Of a stretch of DNA of 64,000 bases, positions 52,108 through 60,041 are shown piece by piece; the stretch's first letter is position 1, and every line of letters starts with the position of its first letter. This stretch comes from an uncultured Collinsella sp. (GTDB lineage: Bacteria; Actinomycetota; Coriobacteriia; Coriobacteriales; Coriobacteriaceae). Position numbers and translations under genes: made by a program. The DNA lies in assembly GCA_958437495.1 (NCBI GenBank), contig CAUBOH010000010.1, positions 7,747 to 71,746 of the forward strand, in the 5' to 3' direction. A model generated the notes under the pieces. It saw only the letters and a list, made by a program, of their open reading frames with translations. It was not told where the DNA came from and searched no databases.

Positions 52108-52914
52108 ATGAAGAACCATTTGGATGTTTTGAACCGCTTGCAAGACGGTGCCGACCTGCCGTTTGCGGACAAATTGCGACCGTTTGCCGAGCGGGCGGTA
52201 CACGAAGCGCTCGAGGCGTTGTCGCCCACGCGATGTGCCGGCTGCGAACGCGTCGGTGCGCTTATTTGCCAAGACTGTCTTGCCTCGCTTGTGCTCATTG
52301 ACCCATGTTGCAGCTGTATCCGGTGCGGTGCTCCGTATGGGGACCTGCTGTGCACCGAGTGCTCGGTCGAGGGGGAGTCCTCGGCGATGGCCGAGGCACT
52401 CGATCGCTGCTTGGCGTGCGCCGTCTACGTGCATCCGCTGCCGCGCATCATTAAGGCGTACAAGGATGCGGGCGAGCGACGCCTGGCTTCGTATCTGGCG
52501 GAGCTGCTCTATGACACCGCCTTAAACGCCCAAGTCGCAGCTCCTAATCGCTATGGTGGCGTGTTGTCCGGTGCCGATGCGGTGGTGTTTGTGCCGGCGA
52601 CGGCGGCTGCGTTTCGGCGTCGCGGTTTTGATCACATGGAGGCCATCGCCCGTCCGTTTTGCGAGCTGTCGGGGCTGCCGCTGCTCGATGCCCTCGTTAA
52701 ATACGGTCATGGTGATCAGCGCCAGCTCGGTCGTGAGGAGCGCCGCGAGCGTGCGCGGGGCATGTACGAAGCGGTCGAGGACGTGCGGGGCAAACGCCTG
52801 CTGCTTATCGACGACGTTATAACCACGGGCGCAACCATGGCGGCCGCCTCTGCCGAGCTCAAGCGCGCCGGCGCTGCAGCCGTCGACGGCCTTGCGATCG
52901 CGCGTGTCTGGTAA
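52108..52914 (+). CDS. ComF family phosphoribosyltransferase-like protein
   Basis: A 268-residue ComFC-type protein. An N-terminal zinc finger (CAGCERVGALICQDC, then CSCIRCGAPYGDLLCTEC) precedes a phosphoribosyltransferase fold with FVPATAAAFRRRGFDH and the PRPP-binding LLLIDDVITTGATM. In competent bacteria ComFC acts in DNA uptake; in gut Actinobacteria its role is unclear. AGGGAGGG precedes the ATG at 52108; a longer frame reaches back into ricT but has no support. Its nearness to hpf (raiA) is a conserved association in Gram-positive genomes. Confidence 0.9.
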   Translation: MKNHLDVLNRLQDGADLPFADKLRPFAERAVHEALEALSPTRCAGCERVGALICQDCLASLVLIDPCCSCIRCGAPYGDLLCTECSVEGESSAMAEALDRCLACAVYVHPLPRIIKAYKDAGERRLASYLAELLYDTALNAQVAAPNRYGGVLSGADAVVFVPATAAAFRRRGFDHMEAIARPFCELSGLPLLDALVKYGHGDQRQLGREERRERARGMYEAVEDVRGKRLLLIDDVITTGATMAAASAELKRAGAAAVDGLAIARVW

Positions 52915-52926
52915 GGGTGATTTGGC

Positions 52927-54036
52927 ATGGCGCGTTTTGTCAACGAAGCAAAGGCTCCGACGCAAGAGCAACTCAAGGCTTCCGTGATCCTAACGGGCGC
53001 CTCGGCGCTGCGCATGATGCGAGCCGAGCGCCGACAGATGGGTTACATCAGCTGGAGGGACCTCGATCCCGATGAAGAGCGCCGTGTGCTGCGCACGTCG
53101 TCGCCCTCGACCGAGGATATCTATCTTCCTGACTTGGTGCGAATTGGAGCCAAAAGCGGCGAGGTGCAAGAAGATCTGTGCTTGCTGGTGGGATCTGCGG
53201 CGCAGCGCCGCCGCATGCCTGGCGTGGGCTGGTCCGTGTGTTCCGGGTTGCCTGCCGGCTCGATTCTAGAGGTGGAACCGGGGGTATACAGCCTATCTCC
53301 CGAGGCCCTTTGTGTTGCCATCGCCCGCGAGGTCGGCTGTATCCAGGCATTTGCCCTGGCCCAGGAGCTGTGCTCTAAGATTTCGCTGAGTGACCGCGGG
53401 AAGCATCTGCCTCCCTACACCTCGCCTGTTACGAATAAACTTGCAAAGGACAAGGACCAGCCAGCAGACGTGGGCTACTTTGAGGTTGAGCCGGTGCTGA
53501 TGCCCGATCGTCTGGCAGATTATCTCGCGGTATGCAAGGGGAACACGGCCAAACAACTGCAGCGTCTGTGTCCCTATCTTTCGGAAAACTTGCGCTCACC
53601 CATGGAGTGCATCATGCTCGCCCTGTTTTCGCTTCCGTTTTCCGATGGCGGGTTTGTCTGCGGTCCCTTTAAGACTGACTACAAGATCGAGTTCGATGAC
53701 CGCGCGCAGGCAATCTCGGGTATGCCCCATGCAGTTTGCGATGCGTATCAAGAGGCGGCCCGGTTTGACCTGGAATACAACGGTGAGCTGGGCCATTCCT
53801 CTCGGAGGGGACGTATCCATGATGAAAAACGCAACACGGGCTTGATTGCTATGGGAATCGAGGTCGCGACGGTCAACAACGAAATGCTCTGCGACATGGA
53901 AGCGATGGAAGCGCTTGCATGGCGCATCCACCAGCGCATGCGAAAGCGGTACCGGAATCGTGTCGATGCCCGCAGGAAGAAGCAAGAGGCGTTGCTTAAC
54001 ACGCTGCGGGCGTGTTTTGGGCTTAAGCCGGTCTAA
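52927..54036 (+). CDS. AbiEi/Vsr-like protein: C-terminal PD-(D/E)XK-type domain, unknown function
   Basis: A 369-residue soluble protein. The N-terminal two thirds resemble the AbiEi-type or transcription-regulator-like proteins common in Actinobacteria. Around residues 278-320, FDLEYNGELGHSSRRGRIHDEKRNTGLI followed by IEVATVN matches the DUF559/Vsr-like nuclease pattern (D-x-E-Y, H, D-x2-R). The C-terminus is very basic (HQRMRKRYRNRV). It starts 12 bp after comF and ends directly before a MITE-like element, so it may be an inserted or expanded family member. Whether it cuts DNA is inference; a regulator is the alternative. Confidence 0.6.
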   Translation: MARFVNEAKAPTQEQLKASVILTGASALRMMRAERRQMGYISWRDLDPDEERRVLRTSSPSTEDIYLPDLVRIGAKSGEVQEDLCLLVGSAAQRRRMPGVGWSVCSGLPAGSILEVEPGVYSLSPEALCVAIAREVGCIQAFALAQELCSKISLSDRGKHLPPYTSPVTNKLAKDKDQPADVGYFEVEPVLMPDRLADYLAVCKGNTAKQLQRLCPYLSENLRSPMECIMLALFSLPFSDGGFVCGPFKTDYKIEFDDRAQAISGMPHAVCDAYQEAARFDLEYNGELGHSSRRGRIHDEKRNTGLIAMGIEVATVNNEMLCDMEAMEALAWRIHQRMRKRYRNRVDARRKKQEALLNTLRACFGLKPV

Positions 54037-54066
54037 TTCACGTCGAAATTAGGGGGTTAATCATAT

Positions 54067-54292
54067 GCCCTGGCCAAAATATGGCAAATATGAGTACTGT
54101 CACTAAATCAGTAACAGCAAAATCAAGGAATTTAGGACTCGGAGACGGTATAAAGTAAGAAGATAATAAACAAATGTAGAATAAATAAGCATCAGGTTGG
54201 CGACACTGAGCGCAAAATCTGTCCGAGAGGCCATAATTGCCTGTTACTAAATTGGTGACAGTACTCATATTTGCCATTTTTTGGCCACAGCA
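54067..54292. repeat. MITE-like element, copy B
   Basis: Left end 54067-54118 and the complement of right end 54241-54292 agree closely over about 50 bp, including ATGGCAAATATGAGTACTGT, then CAC and AGTAACAG. Total size is about 226 bp; the A/T-rich interior encodes nothing recognisable. The outer 30 or so bases match copy A at 13991-14228. It lies 30 bp after the AbiEi-like gene. The remaining 140 bp up to the RNA promoter contain a CCCCGGAGCTCCCC/GGGGAGCTCCGGG hairpin near 54309-54336. Confidence 0.8.
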
Positions 54293-54431
54293 CCCTAGGA
54301 AGGGTGCCCCGGAGCTCCCCATAGGGGAGCTCCGGGCTTCACAGGGGCACGAATAGCCCACTCCGACCTGCGAAATCTGTACTCGCGGTGCGAATGACGC
54401 CCCTAACCTTAAACTTTAGCTTGAACTTAGC

Positions 54432-54437
54432 TATAAT
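54432..54437 (+). promoter_or_regulatory. Promoter -10 of the structured RNA
   Basis: A consensus TATAAT at 54432-54437 stands in a local A/T-rich stretch, with TTAAAC (54409-54414) 17 bp upstream as a weak -35. The predicted start falls at about 54442-54445, the 5' strand of the RNA's closing helix. Confidence 0.65.
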
Positions 54438-54440
54438 GCG

Positions 54441-54763
54441 CTACGTTCCTGCCAGGCTGTGGTTGCGGACGGACGAAATGTCCATCCTAGTCCAAGACAG
54501 ACGCGGTCAAAGGGATCCACGTAAGCGACCGCGTGCGCGCGGCGCGATCATGGCGCGTCCTAGATGTAAGCCGCACCGTCCGTTCTACTTTCTTTGGGGC
54601 AATACCGCCTCGCGGGCGAGCGGGCCAGTCGTGAAGGTGGCTACGGCTTCCCGAGCAAACACCCCGGTGCGCAAGTGTGGGGTCAAATACCAGGTCAGCT
54701 GGTGGGAACAACCCGTTATTCCGCGCAACGCACGGATTGTATACGACACAGAAGGCAGGGTAG
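54441..54763 (+). ncRNA. Large structured RNA, candidate raiA-motif RNA
   Basis: The ends pair over 15 Watson-Crick pairs: CTAC (54441-54444) with GTAG (54760-54763), CCTGCC (54448-54453) with GGCAGG (54754-54759), and CTGTG (54457-54461) with CACAG (54747-54751). GTTGCG (54462-54467) can add six pairs with CGCAAC (54724-54729). Internal hairpins include GGAC/GTCC (54471-54483), a perfect 8-bp ACGCGGTC/GACCGCGT helix (54501-54508, 54527-54534) and ACCAG/CTGGT (about 54689-54703). A TATAAT box precedes it. It lies between comF and hpf (raiA), the recalled setting of raiA-motif RNAs. It lacks RNase P or tmRNA signatures. The fold is seen; the class is inferred. Confidence 0.65.
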
Positions 54764-54768
54764 TGGAC

Positions 54769-55779
54769 ATGGTGAGGGGCAGCTTGATGCACGCGGCTCG
54801 GTTAGGTGCTGGGACCGCGGCGGTCATTGCCGTATTGGGCTTGAGCGGATGCGCGTTCAATCCACTGTCCACGTTCACGACACCCACGATTGACCAGATC
54901 GAGCGCGAGACCGTCACGCCGGCGGTGTCGGACGATGCCCTGGTCACCCCCGGTACCCTGACGGTTGCCCTCGATACCTCCGATGCTCCGCAGGCCATGC
55001 AGGGCGCCGATGGTAACCTCACGGGCTACGCGGTTGACGCTGCCCGCGCCCTTGCAAGCCGTATGGGCCTTAAGGTTGCCTTCGTCGATGCGTCTTCTGC
55101 AGATTCCACGCTTGGCGACAAAAAGGCCGACATCTTCATTGGCGACATCAATTCCACGGATGGTGACATCAGCACGCTTGGTACTTGCCTGTACGACGCT
55201 GCGGCAGTGTTCGGAAAGACGAGCGACGGCGAGTCACTGAGCGTTTCCACCGAAACGCTTAACACCGCTACCCTGGGCGTTCAGACCTCCTCGGCCTCGC
55301 AGGAAGCGCTCGCCAAGCAGAGTATCACGGCCAACCAAAAGACCTTCTCCAACATCAACGAGTGCTTTGAGGCACTCGAGTCCGGCGAGATCGACTACGT
55401 GATTTGCGACTCCACTGCCGGCGGCTACCTTGCGCGCCTGATGAGCCAGATCTCTTACGTCGGCGCGCTCGAGACGCCCTCGACGCTCGGCGTCGCGGGC
55501 CTCGCGGCCAACGATGAGCTATGCCGTGCCGTGAGCGATGCCCTCGACGGCATCACGGCCGACGGCACGCTCGAGGCGGTCCACTCCGTCTGGTACGGCA
55601 CAATGCCCTATGACCTCACCACCAAGACGGTCTCGGGCGCCGACGTGCAGTCGACCGACGCCGGATCCAGCGAGTCCGCATCCTCCGATTCGAGCAGCGA
55701 GGGTGCAACCTCCGAGAGCAAATCGTCCAGCCAGGAGGGTACTATCACCGACGACGACATTAACAAGCTCAATAGCTAG
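54769..55779 (+). CDS. Extracellular solute-binding lipoprotein, family 3
   Basis: A 336-residue amino-acid-type binding protein (332 or so mature). The signal ends in the lipobox LGLSGC. PGTLTVALDTSDAPQAM and LTGYAVDAARALASRMGLKV are the family-3 opening; a Ser/Glu-rich tail (about 45 residues) closes it. Two starts are possible: ATG 54769 with GGCAGGG upstream, which is the 3' strand of the RNA's closing helix, or ATG 54787 with GAGGGG 7 nt upstream. No permease or ATPase gene is adjacent, so it may serve a distant transporter or act as a sensor. The frame upstream of 54763 belongs to the structured RNA. Confidence 0.82.
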   Translation: MVRGSLMHAARLGAGTAAVIAVLGLSGCAFNPLSTFTTPTIDQIERETVTPAVSDDALVTPGTLTVALDTSDAPQAMQGADGNLTGYAVDAARALASRMGLKVAFVDASSADSTLGDKKADIFIGDINSTDGDISTLGTCLYDAAAVFGKTSDGESLSVSTETLNTATLGVQTSSASQEALAKQSITANQKTFSNINECFEALESGEIDYVICDSTAGGYLARLMSQISYVGALETPSTLGVAGLAANDELCRAVSDALDGITADGTLEAVHSVWYGTMPYDLTTKTVSGADVQSTDAGSSESASSDSSSEGATSESKSSSQEGTITDDDINKLNS

Positions 55780-55845
55780 TTATTGCTAGGGGTGGCGTCG
55801 CCTATGCGCTAGGAGAGATGCCTCTTCACGGTTTCAACACGCATT

Positions 55846-55879
55846 GCTGGGCTTTCCCAACAGGGGAGCCCGGCTTTTT
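55846..55879 (+). terminator. Rho-independent terminator after the binding protein gene
   Basis: GCTGGGCTTTCCC and GGGGAGCCCGGC pair around AACA and are followed by TTTTT. The rest of the 55780-56096 gap shows no gene; the hpf promoter must lie near its right end. Confidence 0.8.
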
Positions 55880-56096
55880 CGTTTTCATAAAACCGGCAGG
55901 TCAAAGACATTTTTTAGGTGCAAAACCAGAGTCGCCGTTGCCCTCCTATAGCGCACTTTGCCACAGAAAAGTGCGAGACTTCGGTATGCGGTATCAAGCA
56001 ATCGTTATTCGGGTCTTTAGGAATCCGCGTGATTAAATGCACGGCAATGGGTACATAGCCAGTACAGTAAGTCCCCGAGGCAGATTGGAGCCACGT

Positions 56097-56681
56097 ATGG
56101 ATATCAAGGTTTCTGGACGCAAGACGACGGTAACCGATGCTCTGCGTGCGCATGTGGATGAGAAGATCGGCGAGGCGCTCAAGGTTTTCGATATCGAGCC
56201 CATGACAGTCGACGTTGTACTTCGCTATGAGAAGAACCCCTCGAACCCCAACCCGGCAATCGTCGAGGTTACGGTTCGTGTCCGCGGTTCGGTGATTCGC
56301 GTTGCCGAGCACGGTGCAGATATGTACGCCGCCATCGACCTCTCCGCCGATAAGGTTACCCGCCAGCTGCGCAAGTTCAAGACCAAGGTCGTGGACAACC
56401 GCCAGGGCGGTGCCAGCGCAGCGGATGTCGCACCGGTCGAGCGCGTCGAGGATCTGGCCGACCTGCTGCTGCCCGAGGAGGAGGACGACCTGCTCGTCCG
56501 CGAGAAGGTCATCGATGTCACCCCGATGACTGAGGAGCAGGCGCTGGTGCAGACCGATCTGCTCGGTCACGACTTCTACGTGTTCGAGAACGCGACGACT
56601 GGCCTCATCAATGTGGTGTATCACCGTAAGAATGGTGGATATGGCATCATCAAGCCCCGTATCGAAACACTTGACGAGTAA
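56097..56681 (+). CDS. hpf: Long-form ribosome hibernation promoting factor
   Basis: A 194-residue long HPF (RaiA/YvyD family). The N-terminal S30AE domain starts MDIKVSGRKTTVTDALRAHV and contains the basic helix ADKVTRQLRKFKTKV; the C-terminal dimerisation domain has DLLGHDFYVFENATTGLINVVYHRKNGGYGIIKP. It dimerises 70S ribosomes into inactive 100S particles in stationary phase. TTGGAG precedes the ATG at 56097, which gives the canonical N-terminus; the frame from 56037 is not needed. A terminator follows. Confidence 0.94.
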   Translation: MDIKVSGRKTTVTDALRAHVDEKIGEALKVFDIEPMTVDVVLRYEKNPSNPNPAIVEVTVRVRGSVIRVAEHGADMYAAIDLSADKVTRQLRKFKTKVVDNRQGGASAADVAPVERVEDLADLLLPEEEDDLLVREKVIDVTPMTEEQALVQTDLLGHDFYVFENATTGLINVVYHRKNGGYGIIKPRIETLDE

Positions 56682-56710
56682 AATACGTTAACTTGCATGA
56701 GTTAACGGCT

Positions 56711-56743
56711 GGCGGCCATCCCATGCGGATGGCCGCCTTTTTT
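56711..56743 (+). terminator. Rho-independent terminator after hpf
   Basis: GGCGGCCATCC and GGATGGCCGCC form an 11-bp perfect stem around CATGC, with six T. Confidence 0.9.
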
Positions 56744-56761
56744 ACGTAAGGAGTCGCTTTG

Positions 56762-57715
56762 ATGGACAAGGCTGCATCTACCGGCCATTCTGACCGCTGC
56801 CGCATCGTCGTCGATACCTGCTGCGACTTTAGCCCCGAGGTCGCCGCGAACCTCGATGTCGATATCTTGGGCTTCCCCTTTATCATCGATGGCGAGGAGC
56901 GCACGGACGATATTTGGTCGAGCATGAGCCCTAAGGAGTTTTACGACCGCATGCGCGCCGGCGCTCGCGTGTCTACCTCCGCCGTGTCGCTCGGTCGCTA
57001 TATCGAGTTCTTCACCGAGTGCGCCAAAGAGGGCACGCCCACGGTCTATCTGTGCTTTACCTCGGCGCTGTCATCGAGCTACAACTCTGCGTGCCAGGCG
57101 GCAGATGCCGTGCGCGCCGAGTATCCCAACTTTGAGCTGTACGTGGTCGACAACGCTCTGCCCTGCGCGACCGGCGCGCTCTTGGCGCTCGAGGCCGTGC
57201 GCCAGCGTTCGGCGGGACTGACCGCCAAGCAGCTGGTCGATTGGGCAAACGAGGCCAAGACTTATGTCCACGGCTACTTTACGCTCGAGAGCTTCGACGC
57301 ACTGGCTGCCGGCGGCCGCATTCCGCCCGCGGCGGCGCAGCTTACGGCAAAGCTCGATGTCAAGCCCGAGCTGTCCTACGACTTGGCCGGCTCGCTGTCG
57401 CTGATCGGCGTCAACCGCGGCCGCAAGAAGGCGCTCAAGTCCATCCTCAAGTCGTTCCGCGAGAACTACGTGCCCGATCGCACCATGCCCATCGCCATCA
57501 TGACGGCCGATGCCGAGAAGGACGGCGACTGGCTCGAGGCCGCCATCCGCAAGGAGGAGGGCTGCGCCGACGTCACGATCATTCGCAGCTCCGTGGGGCC
57601 CACCATCGGCTCGCACGTGGGCCCCGGCATGGTGGCCTGCGCGTTTTGGGGTAAGAACCGCGCCGACAAGGCGTCGCTTTCCGACCGCATCGCGCGCCGT
57701 GTGCGCGGCGAGTAG
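56762..57715 (+). CDS. DegV family fatty-acid-binding protein
   Basis: A 317-residue DegV protein, which binds a fatty acid for the FakA kinase. IVVDTCCDFSPEVA opens the family fold, RVSTSAVSLGRYIEFF holds the Thr-Ser ligand site, TSALSSSYNSA and GGRIPPAAA follow, and the C-terminus includes VGPTIGSHVGPGMVACAF. No fakA gene is next to it. ATG at 56762 follows AAGGAG; the preceding TTG is in frame but less likely. Confidence 0.92.
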   Translation: MDKAASTGHSDRCRIVVDTCCDFSPEVAANLDVDILGFPFIIDGEERTDDIWSSMSPKEFYDRMRAGARVSTSAVSLGRYIEFFTECAKEGTPTVYLCFTSALSSSYNSACQAADAVRAEYPNFELYVVDNALPCATGALLALEAVRQRSAGLTAKQLVDWANEAKTYVHGYFTLESFDALAAGGRIPPAAAQLTAKLDVKPELSYDLAGSLSLIGVNRGRKKALKSILKSFRENYVPDRTMPIAIMTADAEKDGDWLEAAIRKEEGCADVTIIRSSVGPTIGSHVGPGMVACAFWGKNRADKASLSDRIARRVRGE

Positions 57716-57807
57716 ACAGGCGCTACGACCACGGGCGCCCCGCAGCTCAAGCGCTGGCACCGAGTATTCAACCTCGTAATAACACCCAACCCAAAAGGAA
57801 AGGTTTC

Positions 57808-58887
57808 ATGGCAAACAAGCTCTCTGTCGCATTTATCGGCACCGGAATTATGGGTGCCCCCATCGCCGGCCACATTCTGGACGCTGGCTATCCCGTCACG
57901 GTCAACAACCGCACCAAGTCCAAGGCTGCAGCGCTCGTTGAGCGCGGTGCCGTCTGGGCCGATACGCCGGCAGATGCCGCGGCGAACGCCGACGTCGTCT
58001 TTACCATGGTGGGTTATCCCTCCGAGGTCGAGGAGCTCTACCTGGCGGGCGACGGCCTGCTCGCGTGCACCAAGCCGGGCGCGGTCTTGATCGACCTCAC
58101 CACGAGCTCGCCCGAGCTCGCCCGTGACATTGCCGAGGCCGCCCAGGTTTCTGGTCGCATGGCGTTTGACTGCCCCGTCACCGGCGGCGAGTCGGGCGCT
58201 ATCGCCGGTACGCTCACGGCTATCGTGGGCGCTACCGAGAACGACATCGCGCCGGTCCGCGACATCCTTGCCACCTTTGCGGCCAACATCTGCTGCTTCG
58301 ACGGCGCCGGCAAGGGCCAGGCTGCCAAGCTCGCCAACCAGGTGTCGCTGGGCGCCTGCATGGTCGGCATGGCAGACGCCATGGCATTTGCCGAGCTGAG
58401 CGGCCTTGACCTGGAGAAGACCCGCCAGATGATCCTGGGCGGTACCGGCAAGTCCGGCGCCATGGAGAGCCTGGCTCCCAAGGCGCTCGACGGCGACTAC
58501 AAGCCCGGCTTTATGGTCGAGCACTTCATTAAGGACCTGCGTCTGGCGCTCGCCTACGCCGATGACCGCGAGCTCGCGCTGCCCGGCGCCGATGTGGCCT
58601 TTACGCTCTACGACATGCTCGACGCCATCGGTGGCGCCAAGCTGGGCACCCAGGCCATCACGGTCCTCTACAAGGAGGAGGCCGATGCCATCGCCGCCGG
58701 TCTGGACTGGTCGCAGTATCGTCCCGAAGAGCACGGTGCTCACGAGGACGGCTGCGGTTGCGGCGAGCACGGCGACGACCATGAGTGCGGTTGCGGCCAC
58801 CATCACGGCGAGGACCACGAGTGCTGCGGCGGCCACGGCCATGATGACGGCCACGAGTGCTGCTGCGGCCACCATCACGGGGAGTAG
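57808..58887 (+). CDS. NAD(P)-dependent beta-hydroxyacid dehydrogenase with His/Cys-rich metal-binding tail
   Basis: A 359-residue protein. The first about 300 residues are a complete 3-hydroxyisobutyrate/tartronate-semialdehyde reductase-type enzyme: FIGTGIMGAPIAGHIL (NAD(P)-binding), DCPVTGGESGAIAGTL (substrate loop) and GKGQAAKLANQ (catalytic Lys). The last about 53 residues carry 14 His and 9 Cys, with ECGCGHHHGE and ECCCGHHHGE near-repeats, like SlyD- or HypB-type metal reservoirs. Such a fusion is unusual and suggests nickel, zinc or cobalt storage or metal-dependent control. It starts the likely run of genes ending with the isocitrate-dehydrogenase-family gene. AAAGGAAAGG precedes the ATG. 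Confidence 0.86.
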   Translation: MANKLSVAFIGTGIMGAPIAGHILDAGYPVTVNNRTKSKAAALVERGAVWADTPADAAANADVVFTMVGYPSEVEELYLAGDGLLACTKPGAVLIDLTTSSPELARDIAEAAQVSGRMAFDCPVTGGESGAIAGTLTAIVGATENDIAPVRDILATFAANICCFDGAGKGQAAKLANQVSLGACMVGMADAMAFAELSGLDLEKTRQMILGGTGKSGAMESLAPKALDGDYKPGFMVEHFIKDLRLALAYADDRELALPGADVAFTLYDMLDAIGGAKLGTQAITVLYKEEADAIAAGLDWSQYRPEEHGAHEDGCGCGEHGDDHECGCGHHHGEDHECCGGHGHDDGHECCCGHHHGE

Positions 58888-58892
58888 CGCCC

Positions 58893-59321
58893 ATGAGCTG
58901 GACGTTCGTGGTGCTTGCGCTGGTACTCTTTGTCTTCGCGATCTACATCGGCTTTTTGTGCGGCCAGTGGGCGTGCGAAAAGCGCGTGATCACCAAGCGC
59001 GATTACTGGATTGCCAACTTTGCGGGAGCGGCAGCAGTCGTCCTGCTGACCTGGGTGTTCTCGCTGTTCCCGCTGGTGCAGTTTGCGCCGATCGGCTGGC
59101 TCGGCGGCTTTATCGCCGGCCTCAAGATGAGCTTTGGCGAGTCCGTCGGCCCGTGGCGCAAGCACGACGAGGTCTTTAACGTCAACAAGGCTCACCGCGC
59201 CGCCGCCGACGCGGGCGATGCCGAGGAACGCCGCCGTGCGCGTCGCAATGGCGCTGCCGACCGACAGCTCATCTCGGTCACCGATGACAGCAAGGGTGCT
59301 GGCAAGCACGCTAAGAAATAG
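58893..59321 (+). CDS. Small membrane protein, unknown function
   Basis: A 142-residue protein with two membrane helices: WTFVVLALVLFVFAIYIGFL (residues about 3-22) and a second around 45-65. An amphipathic or re-entrant region (PIGWLGGFIAGLKMSFGE) and a basic hydrophilic C-terminal half with ERRRARRNG complete it. GGGGAG inside the end of the preceding gene serves its ATG at 58893, so it is probably co-translated with the dehydrogenase and the HEAT-repeat protein. No domain recognised. Confidence 0.72.
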   Translation: MSWTFVVLALVLFVFAIYIGFLCGQWACEKRVITKRDYWIANFAGAAAVVLLTWVFSLFPLVQFAPIGWLGGFIAGLKMSFGESVGPWRKHDEVFNVNKAHRAAADAGDAEERRRARRNGAADRQLISVTDDSKGAGKHAKK

Positions 59322-59336
59322 TAAGAAGAGGTAACT

Positions 59337-60035
59337 ATGGCAGAAAACAAAGACGAACAGCTCACCGACGAGGAGCTGGCACAGCTTCAGCTGGCAGAGG
59401 AGAACGAGAACGCCGTCGACCGTCTGGTCAAGGAGCTCGGCTGCCCCACGCGCCGCATCCGCCAGTTTGCCGCCCGCGTGCTGCATCTGCTGGCCGAGCG
59501 CGATCCGCAGCGCGTCATGCCGTGCGTGCCCGCGTTGATCGAGGCGCTCGACCGCCCCGAGGCTCAGACCCGCTGGGAGGCTCTCGATGCCCTGGCGGCG
59601 CTCGCCACCACCTGCCCCGAGCAACTGGGCGATGCCTTTGAGGGTGCCGAGACCGCGCTGTTCGACGAGATTTCCTCCACGCTGCGCTACGCCGCCTTCC
59701 GCCTGCTGTGCGTGTGGGGAGCCACGGGCGTCGAGCGTTCGCGCGAGGCTTGGCCCATTCTGGACGAGGCCATCCAGTGCTACCACGGTGACCTTGAGTA
59801 TCGCGATATGCTCGGTTGCCTGTACGAGTTTGGCCAGGGCGAGATCGACGCCGAGGTCGCCGAGAAGCTCGCGCTTCGCCTTAAGTTCGACGCCGAGAAC
59901 GGCAAGGGCAGCTATCTTAAGGCCCGTTCGAGCGAGATTTGCGAAATGCTTGTTAAACGTTTTGGCCTGGATCTCTCCAAAAAGAAGAAGCGTGCTAGCG
60001 TTAAAAAATCTGAGGCCGCCGAAGACGAGGAGTAA
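59337..60035 (+). CDS. HEAT-repeat protein
   Basis: A 232-residue helical protein. RIRQFAARVLHLLAERDP, RWEALDALAALATTCPE and STLRYAAFRLLCVWGAT are HEAT-type repeats covering residues about 35-140; the N-terminus is acidic and the C-terminus basic (KKKKRASVKK). It likely acts as a protein-protein scaffold. It sits 15 bp after the small membrane protein gene and 6 bp before the isocitrate-dehydrogenase-family gene, implying one transcript. AGAGGTAACT precedes the ATG. Confidence 0.78.
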   Translation: MAENKDEQLTDEELAQLQLAEENENAVDRLVKELGCPTRRIRQFAARVLHLLAERDPQRVMPCVPALIEALDRPEAQTRWEALDALAALATTCPEQLGDAFEGAETALFDEISSTLRYAAFRLLCVWGATGVERSREAWPILDEAIQCYHGDLEYRDMLGCLYEFGQGEIDAEVAEKLALRLKFDAENGKGSYLKARSSEICEMLVKRFGLDLSKKKKRASVKKSEAAEDEE

Positions 60036-60041
60036 TAGATT

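Noticed and set aside
50310..52355. Very long minus-strand open frame opposite ricT
   Set aside because: A shadow of GC-rich codon use in ricT; low-complexity translation and no start signal.
54441..54763. RNase P RNA, tmRNA, 6S or SRP RNA for the structured region
   Set aside because: No GAGGAAAGTCC-type P4 block, no tmRNA GGGGCTG start or CCA end, no SRP GGAAGCAGC motif; ACCAGGTCAG at about 54689 resembles SRP only by chance.
54388..54768. N-terminal extension of the binding-protein gene by 127 codons
   Set aside because: The stretch is a structured RNA with a promoter inside; the extension is Arg-rich, lacks a signal peptide at its start, and would bury the lipoprotein signal.
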